64,000 nt of DNA from an uncultured Dehalococcoidia bacterium (GCA_958295515.1 CATQGW010000001.1:186001-250000); one strand, 5' to 3'; counted from the stretch's first letter, positions 31,997-42,006 are shown. Made by a program: numbers and translations. Notes: generated by a model from the sequence alone, not told the origin.

Positions 31997-33166
31997 ATGA
32001 CGACTACGCAGCAGACCTTTGAGGGCGAAATTCTGACCGAGCCGGTCGTGGTCGAGCGGGAGTTCGAGACGGTCGACATGAACATCAACGTGGGACCGCA
32101 GCACCCGGCGACGCACGGCGTCTTCCGGATGGTGCTGACGGTGGACGGGGAGATCGTGAAGGACGCGATTCCCTACATCGGCTACATGCACCGGGGCGGG
32201 GAGAAGCTGTCGGAGAACCTGGACTACCGGGGGGCGCTGGGCTACCAGGATCGGACGGACTATCTGGCGGCGTTCAACTCGGAGTGGGTCTACTGCAACG
32301 CGGTGGAGCGTCTGGCGGGGATCGAGATTCCGGAGCGCGCGGAGTATGTGCGGCTGATTCTGTCGGAGTTCAACCGGGTGCTCTCGCATTTCATGTTCAT
32401 GGGCGCGTTCGGGACGGATGTGGGCTATTTCGGGACGGCGTTCACGTGGACGTTCAAGGAGCGGGAGCGGATTCAGGATCTGTTCGAGGCGGTCTGCGGG
32501 GACCGGATCATGTACAACTATTTCCGCGTCGGGGGGTTGGCCTGGGAGCCGCACGAGTCGTTTGTGGAGGACTCGAACTGGGTGCTGGACCAGGTGGAGG
32601 TGGGGATCGCGGATGTGGACAACCTGATGACGGACAACGAGGTGTTCGTGGCGCGTTGCCGCGATGTGGGGGTGATGTCGGCGGAGGAGGCGATCTCCTA
32701 CGGGGTGACGGGGCCGATGCTGCGGGCGTCGGGGGTGCCGTTCGACCTGCGGGTGGACGAGCCGTATTCGATCTACGACCGCTTTTACTGGGAGATTCCG
32801 ATCGGGGAGCGCGGGGATGTCTACGACCGCTATCTGGTGCGTCTGGAGGAGATGCGGCAGTCGGTGAGCATCATCCGGCAGGCGCTGGATCAGATGCCGA
32901 CGTCGGGGCCGATCGTGGCCGAGCGGCTGCCGGCGCGGCTGCGTCCGGAGCCGGGCGAGATTTACATGCGGCAGGAGAATCCGCGCGGCGAGTACGGCAT
33001 CTACATGGTGTCGGACGGGACGGACAAGCCGTGGCGGGTGAAGATGCGCAGCCCGTGCTTCCACAACCTGTCGTCGCTGAGGCCGCAGGTGGTGAACTCT
33101 TATCTGGCCGACGCGGTGGTGGCGCTCGGCTCGATTGACATTGTGCTCTGTGAGGTGGACCGCTGA
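31997..33166 (+). CDS. nuoD: NADH-quinone oxidoreductase subunit D
   Basis: 389 residues, 49-kDa-type subunit that lines the quinone chamber. Conserved NVGPQHPATHGVFRMVL, YIGYMHRGGEKL (His/Tyr of the quinone site), ILSEFNRVLSHFMFMGAFGTDVG and the C-terminal GSIDIVLCEVDR are all present. It starts 13 bp after nuoC. The four nickel-binding cysteines of the related hydrogenases are absent, as expected. Confidence 0.97.
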   Translation: MTTTQQTFEGEILTEPVVVEREFETVDMNINVGPQHPATHGVFRMVLTVDGEIVKDAIPYIGYMHRGGEKLSENLDYRGALGYQDRTDYLAAFNSEWVYCNAVERLAGIEIPERAEYVRLILSEFNRVLSHFMFMGAFGTDVGYFGTAFTWTFKERERIQDLFEAVCGDRIMYNYFRVGGLAWEPHESFVEDSNWVLDQVEVGIADVDNLMTDNEVFVARCRDVGVMSAEEAISYGVTGPMLRASGVPFDLRVDEPYSIYDRFYWEIPIGERGDVYDRYLVRLEEMRQSVSIIRQALDQMPTSGPIVAERLPARLRPEPGEIYMRQENPRGEYGIYMVSDGTDKPWRVKMRSPCFHNLSSLRPQVVNSYLADAVVALGSIDIVLCEVDR

Positions 33167-33251
33167 ACCCGCGAGCCGATCAACAGGGGGCGCGCATAGC
33201 GCGTAGCCGCAGCAGGCGGTATCACAATCTGCGCAGCAGGGACGATGCGTG

Positions 33252-34475
33252 ATGCCTGACCTCGTGCTCGGCCAGTTCGCCGGCGTGGACATGCCCGACT
33301 GGGTGGATGCGCTGCTGCGCATCATGTTCATCGTGGCGCTGATGACGGTGAACGCGTTCGCCTTGATCTACCTGGAGCGGAAGATTCTGGCGCGCTTCCA
33401 GGCGCGCGTGGGGCCGACGCGGACGGGGCCGATCGGCACGCTCCAGTCGATCGCGGACGCGCTGAAGCTGGTGACCAAGGAAGATGTGCGGCCGAGCACG
33501 GCGGATCGCTGGGCGTTCGAGCTGGCGCCGTACATCGCGTTTGTGCCGGTCTTCCTGATCTTCGTGCCGATGCCGTTCACGGAGACGTGGTTCATCCGCG
33601 ACCTCAATCTCGGGCTGCTCTATGTGTTCGGGGTGCTGGGGCTGAACATCGTGGGCGTGATCATGGCGGGCTGGGGTTCGGACAACAAATACGCGCTGCT
33701 GGGCGGGGTGCGGGCGGCGGCGCAGGCGATTTCCTACGAGATTCCGATGCTGCTGATCGTGGTCAGCGTGGTGATGGTGGCGGCGGGGCGGCTGGCGACG
33801 GACGGGGATGTGTCGGCGGCGGTGAGCATCAACGGGATTGTGGCGGATCAGACGACGACGCCCTACATCCTGCTCCAGCCGCTGGGCTTTGTGATCTTCC
33901 TGATCGGCGCGCTGGCCGAGTTGCACCGGCCGCCGTTCGACATGCCGATTGCGGAGTCGGAGGTGGTGGGGGGCTATTTCGTGGAGTACTCGGGGATGCG
34001 CTGGGGGATGTTCTTCCTCGCGGAGTACACGGCGCTGTTCCTGATCGTGCTGCTGGCCTCCTCGATCTTCCTGGGCGGCTGGAACTGGCCGTTCGGCGCG
34101 GATGTGGGGCTGGGGCTGCAGATCGTGCTGACGCTGGTCAAGACCTCGGTGATGATCGTGCTGGTGATCAGCTCGCGGGCGCTGTTCCCGCGGCTGCGGA
34201 TCGACCAGCTGATGTCGTTCTCGTGGAAGGTGCTGCTGCCGTTCGCGATCGTGCAAGTGCTGGCGAACGGGATCATCATGGCCTACGGCGGCCCGGACTG
34301 GGTGGTGGGGCTGGTTTCCTTCGCCCTGCTGCTGGCGCTGTTCGGGCTGGTCTTCGCGCTGACGCGCACGCGCAAGGGCGGGGACACGACGCGCACCATT
34401 CAGACCACGCCCGCGCGACCGCGGGTGATCACCAGCCCGGAAGTCACCGCCGTCGAAGCCGGCGGCGGCGACTAG
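33252..34475 (+). CDS. nuoH: NADH-quinone oxidoreductase subunit H
   Basis: 407 residues, the membrane subunit connecting the quinone site to the proton pumps. ALIYLERKILARFQARVGP, GPIGTLQSIADALKL, EIPMLLIVVSVVM, and ELHRPPFDMPIAESEVVGGY with the EYSGMRWGMFFLAEY loop are diagnostic. The C-terminus carries about 35 extra residues after the last helix. The ATG at 33252 follows an in-frame GTG at 33249; AGGGA lies about 10 nt before. nuoI, which normally follows nuoH, is missing. Confidence 0.96.
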   Translation: MPDLVLGQFAGVDMPDWVDALLRIMFIVALMTVNAFALIYLERKILARFQARVGPTRTGPIGTLQSIADALKLVTKEDVRPSTADRWAFELAPYIAFVPVFLIFVPMPFTETWFIRDLNLGLLYVFGVLGLNIVGVIMAGWGSDNKYALLGGVRAAAQAISYEIPMLLIVVSVVMVAAGRLATDGDVSAAVSINGIVADQTTTPYILLQPLGFVIFLIGALAELHRPPFDMPIAESEVVGGYFVEYSGMRWGMFFLAEYTALFLIVLLASSIFLGGWNWPFGADVGLGLQIVLTLVKTSVMIVLVISSRALFPRLRIDQLMSFSWKVLLPFAIVQVLANGIIMAYGGPDWVVGLVSFALLLALFGLVFALTRTRKGGDTTRTIQTTPARPRVITSPEVTAVEAGGGD

Positions 34476-34521
34476 GGCGCGGCAGCCGGCGCGGACAGCC
34501 GGCAGGAAAGGAGGCGAGCTC

Positions 34522-35037
34522 GTGGGCGACGGTGTGACCGCAACGCAGGTCGTCTTCTGGATTCTCGCCGTGGTGATGCTGGTCAGCGCGCTGGGCGTGG
34601 TAACGGCGGGCAACATTGTCTACGCGGCGCTGTTCTTCATCGCGGCGCTGGCCGGGGTGGCGGGCATCTACCTGATTTTGGCTGTGGAGTTCATCGCGCT
34701 GGTGCAGCTGCTGATCTACGGCTCGGCGGTGGTGATTCTGATTCTGTTCGCGCTGATGCTGACGCGCGCGCGGGAGCGTCCGCAGGCGTTGTTCGGCAGA
34801 ACGCGCCCGCTGGGGATTGCGGCGGCGGCGGGTCTGCTGGCGGCGCTGATCGGCGGGATCGTGGCGACGCAGTGGGTCACGCCGGGCTCGGCGGCAGATT
34901 TTCAGCCGATTGCGTTGCAGCAGATCGGCGACGTGATCTTCACTGTGTGGATTGTGCCCTTCATCATTGTCGGGGTGCTGCTCTCGATTGCGCTGGACGG
35001 GGCGATCATGTTGGCCTCGCCGGACGAGGAGGAGTGA
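34522..35037 (+). CDS. nuoJ: NADH-quinone oxidoreductase subunit J
   Basis: 171 residues with five hydrophobic segments; the AGNIVYAALFFIAALAGVAGIY and VEFIALVQLLIYGSAVVILILFALML regions are typical for NuoJ. The GTG start is preceded by a near-perfect AAAGGAGG (34507-34514), so translation begins independently here after the 46-bp gap. It is followed by nuoK after 3 bp. Confidence 0.93.
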   Translation: MGDGVTATQVVFWILAVVMLVSALGVVTAGNIVYAALFFIAALAGVAGIYLILAVEFIALVQLLIYGSAVVILILFALMLTRARERPQALFGRTRPLGIAAAAGLLAALIGGIVATQWVTPGSAADFQPIALQQIGDVIFTVWIVPFIIVGVLLSIALDGAIMLASPDEEE

Positions 35038-35040
35038 GCG

Positions 35041-35355
35041 ATGCCGGCGCTGGAACATGTCCTGGTGGTCAACGCGGTGCTCTTCGCGATCGGTGCGATG
35101 GGCGTGCTGACGCGTCGCAACGCGGTGTTGATCCTGCTCTCGGTGGAGTTGATGCTGAACGCGGTGAGCCTGAATATGGTGGCCTTCGCGGTCTACGGGC
35201 ACATCGATTTCGGGAACATCACGGGGATTGTGTTCGCCTTCTTCATCATCGTGATCGCGGCCGCCGAGGTGGCACTGGCGTTGGGCATCGTGGTGCGGAC
35301 ATTCCGCAACCGGGCGACGGCCAACGTCGACGAAGTGAACCTGCTCAAGTGGTAG
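35041..35355 (+). CDS. nuoK: NADH-quinone oxidoreductase subunit K
   Basis: 104 residues, three membrane helices, MrpC-like antiporter subunit. Two membrane glutamates expected for proton transfer are seen in LLSVELMLNAVSLN and AAAEVALALGIV. Short gap to nuoJ (3 bp) and to nuoL (32 bp). Confidence 0.95.
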   Translation: MPALEHVLVVNAVLFAIGAMGVLTRRNAVLILLSVELMLNAVSLNMVAFAVYGHIDFGNITGIVFAFFIIVIAAAEVALALGIVVRTFRNRATANVDEVNLLKW

Positions 35356-35387
35356 CCGTGAAACATCCGCAGCGAGGGGAGCGCTAA

Positions 35388-37325
35388 GTGTTCTGGGCCG
35401 AACATGCCTGGATCCTGCCGGCGATCCCGGCGATCGCGTTCCTCGTGCTGTTCGCGTTCGGGCGCTTCCTGCCGCGCGGCGGCGATTTCATCTCGGTGGG
35501 CGCGGCGCTGACCGTCTTCATTCTCTTCTTCTTCGTGCTCGAGTCGCACCTCGACTCGATCGCGGCGGGGCTGGGGGGGATCGCGAACGCGGGCACCGAT
35601 TGGGTCAACTTCGACAAATTCATCGTGCGGTTGGGCTTCACGGTGGACAGCATCGCGATCGTGATGGTGTTCGTGGTCTCGACCGTGGCGCTGATGGTGA
35701 ACCTCTACTCGACGGGCTATCTGCGCCACCACGGGAAGCCGGAGCCGCGCTACTGGTGGTATTTCGCGGTGCTCTCGCTGTTCGTGGCGGCGATGCTGAC
35801 GCTGGTGCTGGCGGACAACCTGCTGCTGATGTTCGTGGCCTGGGAGGGCGTGGGGCTCTGCTCGTTCCTGCTGATCGGCTTCTACTACGAGCGGCGCAGC
35901 GCGGTGGAGGCGGCGAAGAAGGCGTTCGTGACGACGCGGCTGGGGGATGTGGGGCTGTTCATCGGTCTGATTCTGTTCTGGCGGGCGACGGGCTCGTTCC
36001 AGATTTCGGACATCATCGCGGCGGCGGAGGCGGGGCGGGTGAACGACCTGCCGCAGGTGATGGGCGACGGTTATCTGACGCTGTCGACGCTGTTGGTCTT
36101 CCTGGGGGCGGCGGGGAAGAGCGCGCAGGTGCCGTTCCACGTCTGGCTGCCGGACGCGATGGAAGGTCCGACGCCGGTCAGCGCGCTGATTCACGCGGCG
36201 ACGATGGTGGTGGCGGGGGTGTACCTGGTGGCGCGGATGCTGCCGGTGTTCGAGGTCGCGCCGGGCGCGTCGAACGTGGTGCTGGGGGTGGGGCTGACGA
36301 CGGCGCTGCTGGCGGGGATCATGGCGCTGGGGCAGAACGACATCAAGCGAGTGCTCGCATACTCCACTGTGTCGCAGCTGGGCTTCATGTTCGTGGCGCT
36401 CGGCGTGGGAGCGGTGGGGGTGGCGATGTTCCATCTGCTGACGCACGCCTTCTTCAAAGCATGCCTGTTCCTGGGCTCCGGATCGATAATTCACATGACG
36501 GAGGAGCAGGACGCGCGGCGGCTGGGCGGACTGTGGTGGCGGATGCCGGTGACGGCGACGACGTTCATCGTGTCCTCGATTGCGCTGGCGGGCATCCCAC
36601 CGCTCTCGGGGTTCTTCTCGAAGGACGAGATTTTCACGGCCACGCTGGGCGGGGCGAATACGGCGGTGGTGATCCTGCTGGGCGTGGCGGCGTTCCTGTC
36701 GGCGCTCTATATGGCGCGGCTGGTGATCATCACTTTCTTCGGGCCGCCGAAGGTGCTGGCGGTGATTCGGCGGGCGCGGGAGGCGGATCCGATCATTCTG
36801 ATTCCGCTGGTCTTCCTGACCGTGCTGACGTTCCTGGTGGGCTTCTTCGCGTTTGATCAGGTGGGGCGGGCGTTCGGCTTCCCGGGCGGGATCAACTCCT
36901 ACATCTATTTCCCGGAGCCGGAGACGTTCCACTTCCACAACGACATTGCGGCGGTGACGGGGACGGTCTCGCTGCTGGGCTTCGGGACGGCGTGGTGGTT
37001 CTTCTGGGGTCGGAACAGCCGGCGGGCGGAGGCGCTGCGGGCGTTCCAGCCGCGGCTGGCGGCGATTGTGGAGAACAAGTTCTACTTCGACGAGGCGTAT
37101 CAGTGGGCGATCGACCGTGCAGTGCTGCCGCTGGCGCGGATCGTGGCCTGGTTCGACCGAATGATTGTGAACGACACGGGGATCAACGCCCCGGCCGACG
37201 CGACGCGCTACGCGGCCTATTGGCTGCGCTACCACGTCACGGGACGCATTCCCGATTACGCGCTGCTAATGGTGGTCGGCGTGGCCCTCGCTGGGGGTCT
37301 GGCCTTCCTGCTGCGCGGCGGATAG
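35388..37325 (+). CDS. nuoL: NADH-quinone oxidoreductase subunit L
   Basis: 645 residues, the distal proton-pump subunit (MrpA-like). Conserved FVAWEGVGLCSFLLIGFYYERRSA has the helix-5 Glu, AGKSAQVPFHVWLPDAMEGPTPVSALIHAATMV holds the Lys and His of the channel, and the discontinuous helix GIPPLSGFFSKDEI is intact. The lateral helix appears in the C-terminal quarter, ending with a final membrane helix. GTG start with GAGGGG (35374-35379) about 8 nt upstream. Confidence 0.97.
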   Translation: MFWAEHAWILPAIPAIAFLVLFAFGRFLPRGGDFISVGAALTVFILFFFVLESHLDSIAAGLGGIANAGTDWVNFDKFIVRLGFTVDSIAIVMVFVVSTVALMVNLYSTGYLRHHGKPEPRYWWYFAVLSLFVAAMLTLVLADNLLLMFVAWEGVGLCSFLLIGFYYERRSAVEAAKKAFVTTRLGDVGLFIGLILFWRATGSFQISDIIAAAEAGRVNDLPQVMGDGYLTLSTLLVFLGAAGKSAQVPFHVWLPDAMEGPTPVSALIHAATMVVAGVYLVARMLPVFEVAPGASNVVLGVGLTTALLAGIMALGQNDIKRVLAYSTVSQLGFMFVALGVGAVGVAMFHLLTHAFFKACLFLGSGSIIHMTEEQDARRLGGLWWRMPVTATTFIVSSIALAGIPPLSGFFSKDEIFTATLGGANTAVVILLGVAAFLSALYMARLVIITFFGPPKVLAVIRRAREADPIILIPLVFLTVLTFLVGFFAFDQVGRAFGFPGGINSYIYFPEPETFHFHNDIAAVTGTVSLLGFGTAWWFFWGRNSRRAEALRAFQPRLAAIVENKFYFDEAYQWAIDRAVLPLARIVAWFDRMIVNDTGINAPADATRYAAYWLRYHVTGRIPDYALLMVVGVALAGGLAFLLRGG

Positions 37326-37341
37326 CTGGAACAGGACGAAC

Positions 37342-38865
37342 GTGGACGCAGGCGAAGTTCTCCTGGCGCTGTTGCTGGTCCCCGGCGGGGCGATGCTGCT
37401 GACGTTCCTGACGCCGTCGCAGCGGCTGACGGAGATTCGGCTGATCGCGCTGATCGCGACGACGGCCACGCTGGTGATCTCGATTTACGTGTTCGTGGCG
37501 TACGACTTCGGCCAGGGCGGGTACCAGTTCGACTTGCAGTACCCGTGGATTCAGAACATTGCGTTCCTGGGCGAGAACGGGATTTCGCTGCACCTTGCGG
37601 TGGACGGGGTGGCGGTGCCGCTGGTGCTGCTGAACGGGCTGGTCGGCTTCGCGGGGGTGCTGGTCTCGTGGAAGATCACGCACCGCGTGAAGGATTTCTT
37701 CGTGCTCTTCATGGCGCTCTTCACGGGCGTGTACGGGGTCTACATCGGGCAGGATTTGTTCTTCTGGTTCTTCGCCTACGAGTTGGCCGTGCTGCCGATG
37801 TATCTGCTGATCGTGGTCTGGGGCAGCACGAACAAGGAATACGGGGCGATGAAGCTGACGATGGTGCTGGTCGGCGGATCGGTGCTGATCTTCGTGGGCA
37901 TCTTCGCGGTCTTCGCAGAGGCGAACGCGGGCACGTTCGACATGGCGGTGCTGCGCGAGATCAACTTCGACCGCAGCTTCGCCAACACGTTCTTCCCATT
38001 CTTCATGATCGGCTGCGGCATCCTCGCCGGGCTGTTCCCATTCCACACCTGGTCGCCGGACGGGCATGTGGCGGCGCCGACGGCGGTGTCGATGCTGCAC
38101 GCCGGGGTGCTGATGAAGCTGGGCGCGTTCGGAGTGATCCGGCTGGGGATGGAGATTCTGCCGGCGGGCACGGACTTCTGGATGCCGGTGCTGCTGGTGC
38201 TGGGCGGGATTGCGGCGGTCTACGGCGCGATCTCGGCGATCCACCAGACGGACCTCAAGTTCGTGATCGGCTACTCGTCGGTCTCGCACATGGGCTTCGT
38301 GCTGATGGGTCTGGGGACGATGAACAACATTGGGGTGAACGGCGCGGTCTTGCAGATGTTCAGCCACGGGGTGATGACGGCGCTCTTCTTCGCGATGGTG
38401 GGGGCGGTGTACGACCAGGCGCACACGCGCGATATCCGGGTCTTCGGGGGGATCATCCGCAAGATGCCGTTGTTCGTGATTTTCTTCGGGATCGCGGGGC
38501 TGGCGTCGCTGGGGCTGCCGGGGCTGAGTGGGTTTATCGCCGAGCTCCACATCTTCGTGGGGGCGATCGACGCCTTCCCGCTGTTCGCGGCGCTGGGCAT
38601 CCTCTCGGCGGCGTTGACGGCGGTCTACGTGCTGCGGCTGATGGGGCGCGCGGCGCTCGGCCCGTTTAACCCGCGCTGGGAGAGCCTGCGCGATATCTCG
38701 CGGATGGAGATGGTCGCGGGGATCGTGCTGATCGCGCCGATCATCGCGATGGGAGTGTGGCCGGATCCGTTCATCGACCGGATCGCGCAGACGGTGAGCG
38801 AGATACCGAACGTGGAGGAGATCGGCAATCTCTTCACGCTGAGTTCGCTCGGCGGCGGAGGATGA
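37342..38865 (+). CDS. nuoM: NADH-quinone oxidoreductase subunit M
   Basis: 507 residues, proton-pump subunit (MrpD-like). The helix-5 Glu is in FFAYELAVLPMYLLIVVWG, the lysine helix in GLFPFHTWSPDGHVAAPTAVSMLHAGVLMKLGAFG, and SVSHMGFVLMGLGTMN is characteristic. GTG start 16 bp after nuoL. All key ionisable residues are visible, so pumping should be intact. Confidence 0.96.
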   Translation: MDAGEVLLALLLVPGGAMLLTFLTPSQRLTEIRLIALIATTATLVISIYVFVAYDFGQGGYQFDLQYPWIQNIAFLGENGISLHLAVDGVAVPLVLLNGLVGFAGVLVSWKITHRVKDFFVLFMALFTGVYGVYIGQDLFFWFFAYELAVLPMYLLIVVWGSTNKEYGAMKLTMVLVGGSVLIFVGIFAVFAEANAGTFDMAVLREINFDRSFANTFFPFFMIGCGILAGLFPFHTWSPDGHVAAPTAVSMLHAGVLMKLGAFGVIRLGMEILPAGTDFWMPVLLVLGGIAAVYGAISAIHQTDLKFVIGYSSVSHMGFVLMGLGTMNNIGVNGAVLQMFSHGVMTALFFAMVGAVYDQAHTRDIRVFGGIIRKMPLFVIFFGIAGLASLGLPGLSGFIAELHIFVGAIDAFPLFAALGILSAALTAVYVLRLMGRAALGPFNPRWESLRDISRMEMVAGIVLIAPIIAMGVWPDPFIDRIAQTVSEIPNVEEIGNLFTLSSLGGGG

Positions 38866-38899
38866 CGATGCGCATCAACGCGAACGGTGGAGTCTGCTG

Positions 38900-40462
38900 A
38901 TGGATCTCGAATATCAGCTGATCGTGCCGGAGTTCGTGCTCGCCACGCTGGCGACGCTGGTGGTCGCGGGGGCGCTGATCTTCCGCGGGCGGGTGCGGCA
39001 GGAGTTCTGGGGCTACGCGACCGCGGGGGCGCTGCTGATTCTGGCGATCCTCACGGCGGTGTTCTATTGGGACACCAACGACGACTTCGCAAACGTGCTG
39101 GCGGTGGATCACTTCACGGTGCTCTTCCGTGTGTTCTTCCTGGGGATTGCGTTCTTCACGGTGCTGGCGGCGATTCAGTTCGCGGGCGACCGGCTGAAGA
39201 ATCACGGCGAGTTTTACGGGCTGATTCTGTTCGCGACGCTGGGGATGATGCTGCTCGGGGCGGCGCGGGAGCTGCTGACGGCGTACCTCGCGCTGGAGCT
39301 GCTGTCGTTCTCGTTCTACATCCTGGTCGGCTTCAACAAGCTCAACCCGTTCTCGAATGAGGGTTCGCTGAAGTACATGCTGCTGGGGGCGTTCTCGTCG
39401 GCGCTGATGCTCTACGGGATCAGCCTGATCTACGGGGTGACCGGCAGCACGACCTACAGCGCGATCGACCCGGACGGCTCGGGCATCCGCTCGATTGCGG
39501 GGCAGCTGGCCAACTTCACGGGGGTGGGCGGCGATTCGAGCCTGCCTGATCCGGACGCGGTGCGGCCAGGGCTGCTGATTGGGCTGATTCTGATCACGGC
39601 GGGGCTGGGCTTCAAGGTCTCGGCGGTGCCGTTCCACCAGTGGACGCCGGACGCCTACCAGGGCGCGCCGCTGCCGATCACGGCGTTTCTGAGCGCGGGC
39701 GGCAAAGCGGCGGCGTTCGCCTTCTTCCTGCGGCTGTACAGCGAGGCTTTCCTGCCGGTGGCGGCGGAATGGGCGTGGTTTGTGGCGATCCTCGCGGCGG
39801 TGACGATGATCACGGGCAACCTGATGGCGCTGCAGCAGACGAACCTGAAACGGTTGATGGCGTATTCGTCGATCTCGCAGGTGGGGTATCTGTTAGTGGG
39901 GATCGTGGCGCTCAATGCGGAGACGATTGGGCAGTCGCAGGACGCGGCGGCGGCGCTGGTGCTGCACCTGATCGGCTACGTGGCGACGAATATCGCGGTG
40001 TTCACGGCGATCATCGCGTTCTACAACCGCACCGGTCGGGACGACATCGTGGATGTGCGGGGCTTGGCGGAGCGGCAGCCGTTCCTGGCGTTCGTGCTCG
40101 CCGCGGGGTTGTTCTCGCTGGCGGGGATGCCGCTGTTCGCGGGGTTTGCGACGAAGTTCATCGTGTTCCAGGTGGCGTTCTCGAACGGCTTCCTCTGGCT
40201 GGGGGCGATCGGGGTGACGGCGTCGTTCGTGTCGCTGTACTACTACTTGATGGTGATCAAGCAGATGTACCTCTACGAGCCGGAGGGGACGGATCGGGCG
40301 CGCTTCCGGGTGCCGCGTCCGATGGCGCTGGCGATTGCGCTGCTGGTGGCGGGGGTGTTCTTCCTGGGGCTGTACCCGACGCCGCTGTTCGATGTGATCA
40401 ACGAATCGACGGCGGGGCTGTTCCAGCAGGCGATTGAGACGAGCGCGTCGGCGGTTCGCTGA
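38900..40462 (+). CDS. nuoN: NADH-quinone oxidoreductase subunit N
   Basis: 520 residues, the third antiporter-like pump subunit. The LALELLSFSFYILVGFNK Glu helix, GLGFKVSAVPFHQWTPDAYQGAPLPITAFLS, and MAYSSISQVGYLLVGIVAL are diagnostic. A GTG/ATG-rich 34-bp spacer separates it from nuoM. Last gene of the operon; a family A repeat lies 73 bp after its stop, before the converging glutamine synthetase. Confidence 0.96.
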   Translation: MDLEYQLIVPEFVLATLATLVVAGALIFRGRVRQEFWGYATAGALLILAILTAVFYWDTNDDFANVLAVDHFTVLFRVFFLGIAFFTVLAAIQFAGDRLKNHGEFYGLILFATLGMMLLGAARELLTAYLALELLSFSFYILVGFNKLNPFSNEGSLKYMLLGAFSSALMLYGISLIYGVTGSTTYSAIDPDGSGIRSIAGQLANFTGVGGDSSLPDPDAVRPGLLIGLILITAGLGFKVSAVPFHQWTPDAYQGAPLPITAFLSAGGKAAAFAFFLRLYSEAFLPVAAEWAWFVAILAAVTMITGNLMALQQTNLKRLMAYSSISQVGYLLVGIVALNAETIGQSQDAAAALVLHLIGYVATNIAVFTAIIAFYNRTGRDDIVDVRGLAERQPFLAFVLAAGLFSLAGMPLFAGFATKFIVFQVAFSNGFLWLGAIGVTASFVSLYYYLMVIKQMYLYEPEGTDRARFRVPRPMALAIALLVAGVFFLGLYPTPLFDVINESTAGLFQQAIETSASAVR

Positions 40463-40534
40463 GGGTTCTTTGCTTCTCGCTTGGGGGTTGGCGGATAGAG
40501 GCGGGTGGGCAGCCTGCGGTGGGTTGGTGCTGGT

Positions 40535-40571
40535 CACGGCGAGATACCCGCGGCAAGCGCGGGTATGACGG
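40535..40571. repeat. Intergenic palindromic repeat, family A
   Basis: A 37-bp copy between the converging 3' ends of nuoN and the minus-strand glutamine synthetase. The conserved prefix GGTTGGTGCTGGT extends similarity with the copy at 29808. Confidence 0.85.
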
Positions 40572-40656
40572 AATTGGGGTGGTGGGTATGACGGAGTAGG
40601 TGGAGCGCGGGTGTGAGCTGGGTGGGTGGCCAGGCGGCGGCGGGAGTGGGGGGTGG

Positions 40657-42006
40657 TTAGAGGACGGGGAGGTAGCGGCGGAGTTCGTAGTCGGTGACTT
40701 GGGAGCGGAAGGCTTCCCATTCGAGGCGTTTGTTTTCGAGGACGGTGGACCAGACGTGTTCGCCGAGCACTTCGCTCATGAGGTCGCTGGCGGCGAACTC
40801 GTCGATGGCGTCGCCGAGCGAGCGGGGGAGGACTTTGATGCCGCGCTCGGCGCGCTGCTCGGGGCTGAGCTCGGAGACATCGTCTTCTGCGGGCGGGGGC
40901 GGCTCGAGGCGGTTGTCGATGCCGCGCAGGCCGGCGGCGAGCATGACGCTGAAGGCGAGGTAAGGATTGGTGGCGCTGTCGGCGCCGCGGTACTCAACGC
41001 GCGTGGACTCGGGGCGGCCGGGATGGTACTCGGGGATGCGCACCAGATCGCTGTGGTTGGCGCGCGACCAGGTGAGGAAGACGGGCGCTTCGGTGCCGCG
41101 CGCGAGCCGCTTGTAGGAGTTGGCCCACTGGTTGGTGATCAGGGTGAACTGCGGGGTGTAGGCGAGCAGGCCGGCGACGAACGAGCGGGCGGTGTCGGAG
41201 AGGTGGGCGGGGGCGTCCTGGTTGAAGAAGAGGTTGCGCTCGCCCTCGAAGAGCGAGAGATCGACATGCATGCCGCTGCCGTTCTCGTCGGTCAGGGGCT
41301 TGGGCATGAAGGAGGCGTAGACGCCGTGCTTGATCGCGATCTCCTTGACCACCAGGCGGCAGGTCATGGCCGCGTCGGCCATGGTCAGGGCGTCGGTGTA
41401 GCGGAGATCGATCTCGTGCTGGCTGGGGGCGGCCTCGTGGTGCGAATACTCGACCGCGATGCCCATTTCTTCGAGCGTGAGGACGGTTTCGCGGCGCAGG
41501 TCGCTGGCGGCGTCGAGCGGGGTCAGGTCGAAGTAGCCGCCGGCGTCGAGCGGGGCGGGGTCGTCGGGGCTCTTGAAGTAGAAGTACTCGATTTGGGGGC
41601 CGACGTAGAAGGTGCAGCCGCGCTCGCCGGCGAGCTGGAGCTGGCGGCGCAGGACGCCGCGGGGGTCGCCGTCGAAGGGCTCGCCGCTGCGCCGCTCAAT
41701 GTCGCAGATCATGCGCGCGACGCGCTGCTGGGCGGGCCGCCAGGGCAGCAGGGCGAAGGTCTCCGGATCGGGGCGGGCGACCATGTCGGCCTCGTCGCGG
41801 CGGGCGAAGGCCTCGATCGAGGAGCCGTCGAAGGCCAGCCCCTCTTCAAGCGCCTTGGGGAGTTCGTCGATGGTGATCGCGACCGACTTGAGCGAGCCGA
41901 GGATGTCGGTGAACCAGAGTCGCACGAATTTGACGTCGTGCTCGCGGCAGGCGTGCAGGACATGTTGATATTCGACGGGCTGGCGCTCGGAGGAGTCAGG
42001 CGGCAT
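40657..42006 (-). CDS. Glutamine synthetase, type I, without adenylylation tyrosine
   Basis: 449 residues, ATP-dependent ligation of ammonia to glutamate. AFDGSSIEAF, the metal/ATP segments EIDLRYTDALTMAD and KPLTDENGSGMHV, NQWANSYKRL and NPYLAFSVMLAAGLRGI identify a class I enzyme of the alpha (shorter) form. In the loop where the beta form carries the adenylylated Tyr, this protein reads DVSELSPEQ (Ser). It is therefore unlikely to be controlled by adenylylation. AGGAGGTG lies 8 nt before the ATG. It is the downstream gene of a two-gene unit with a 36-bp gap. Confidence 0.94.
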   Translation of the reverse strand: MPPDSSERQPVEYQHVLHACREHDVKFVRLWFTDILGSLKSVAITIDELPKALEEGLAFDGSSIEAFARRDEADMVARPDPETFALLPWRPAQQRVARMICDIERRSGEPFDGDPRGVLRRQLQLAGERGCTFYVGPQIEYFYFKSPDDPAPLDAGGYFDLTPLDAASDLRRETVLTLEEMGIAVEYSHHEAAPSQHEIDLRYTDALTMADAAMTCRLVVKEIAIKHGVYASFMPKPLTDENGSGMHVDLSLFEGERNLFFNQDAPAHLSDTARSFVAGLLAYTPQFTLITNQWANSYKRLARGTEAPVFLTWSRANHSDLVRIPEYHPGRPESTRVEYRGADSATNPYLAFSVMLAAGLRGIDNRLEPPPPAEDDVSELSPEQRAERGIKVLPRSLGDAIDEFAASDLMSEVLGEHVWSTVLENKRLEWEAFRSQVTDYELRRYLPVL

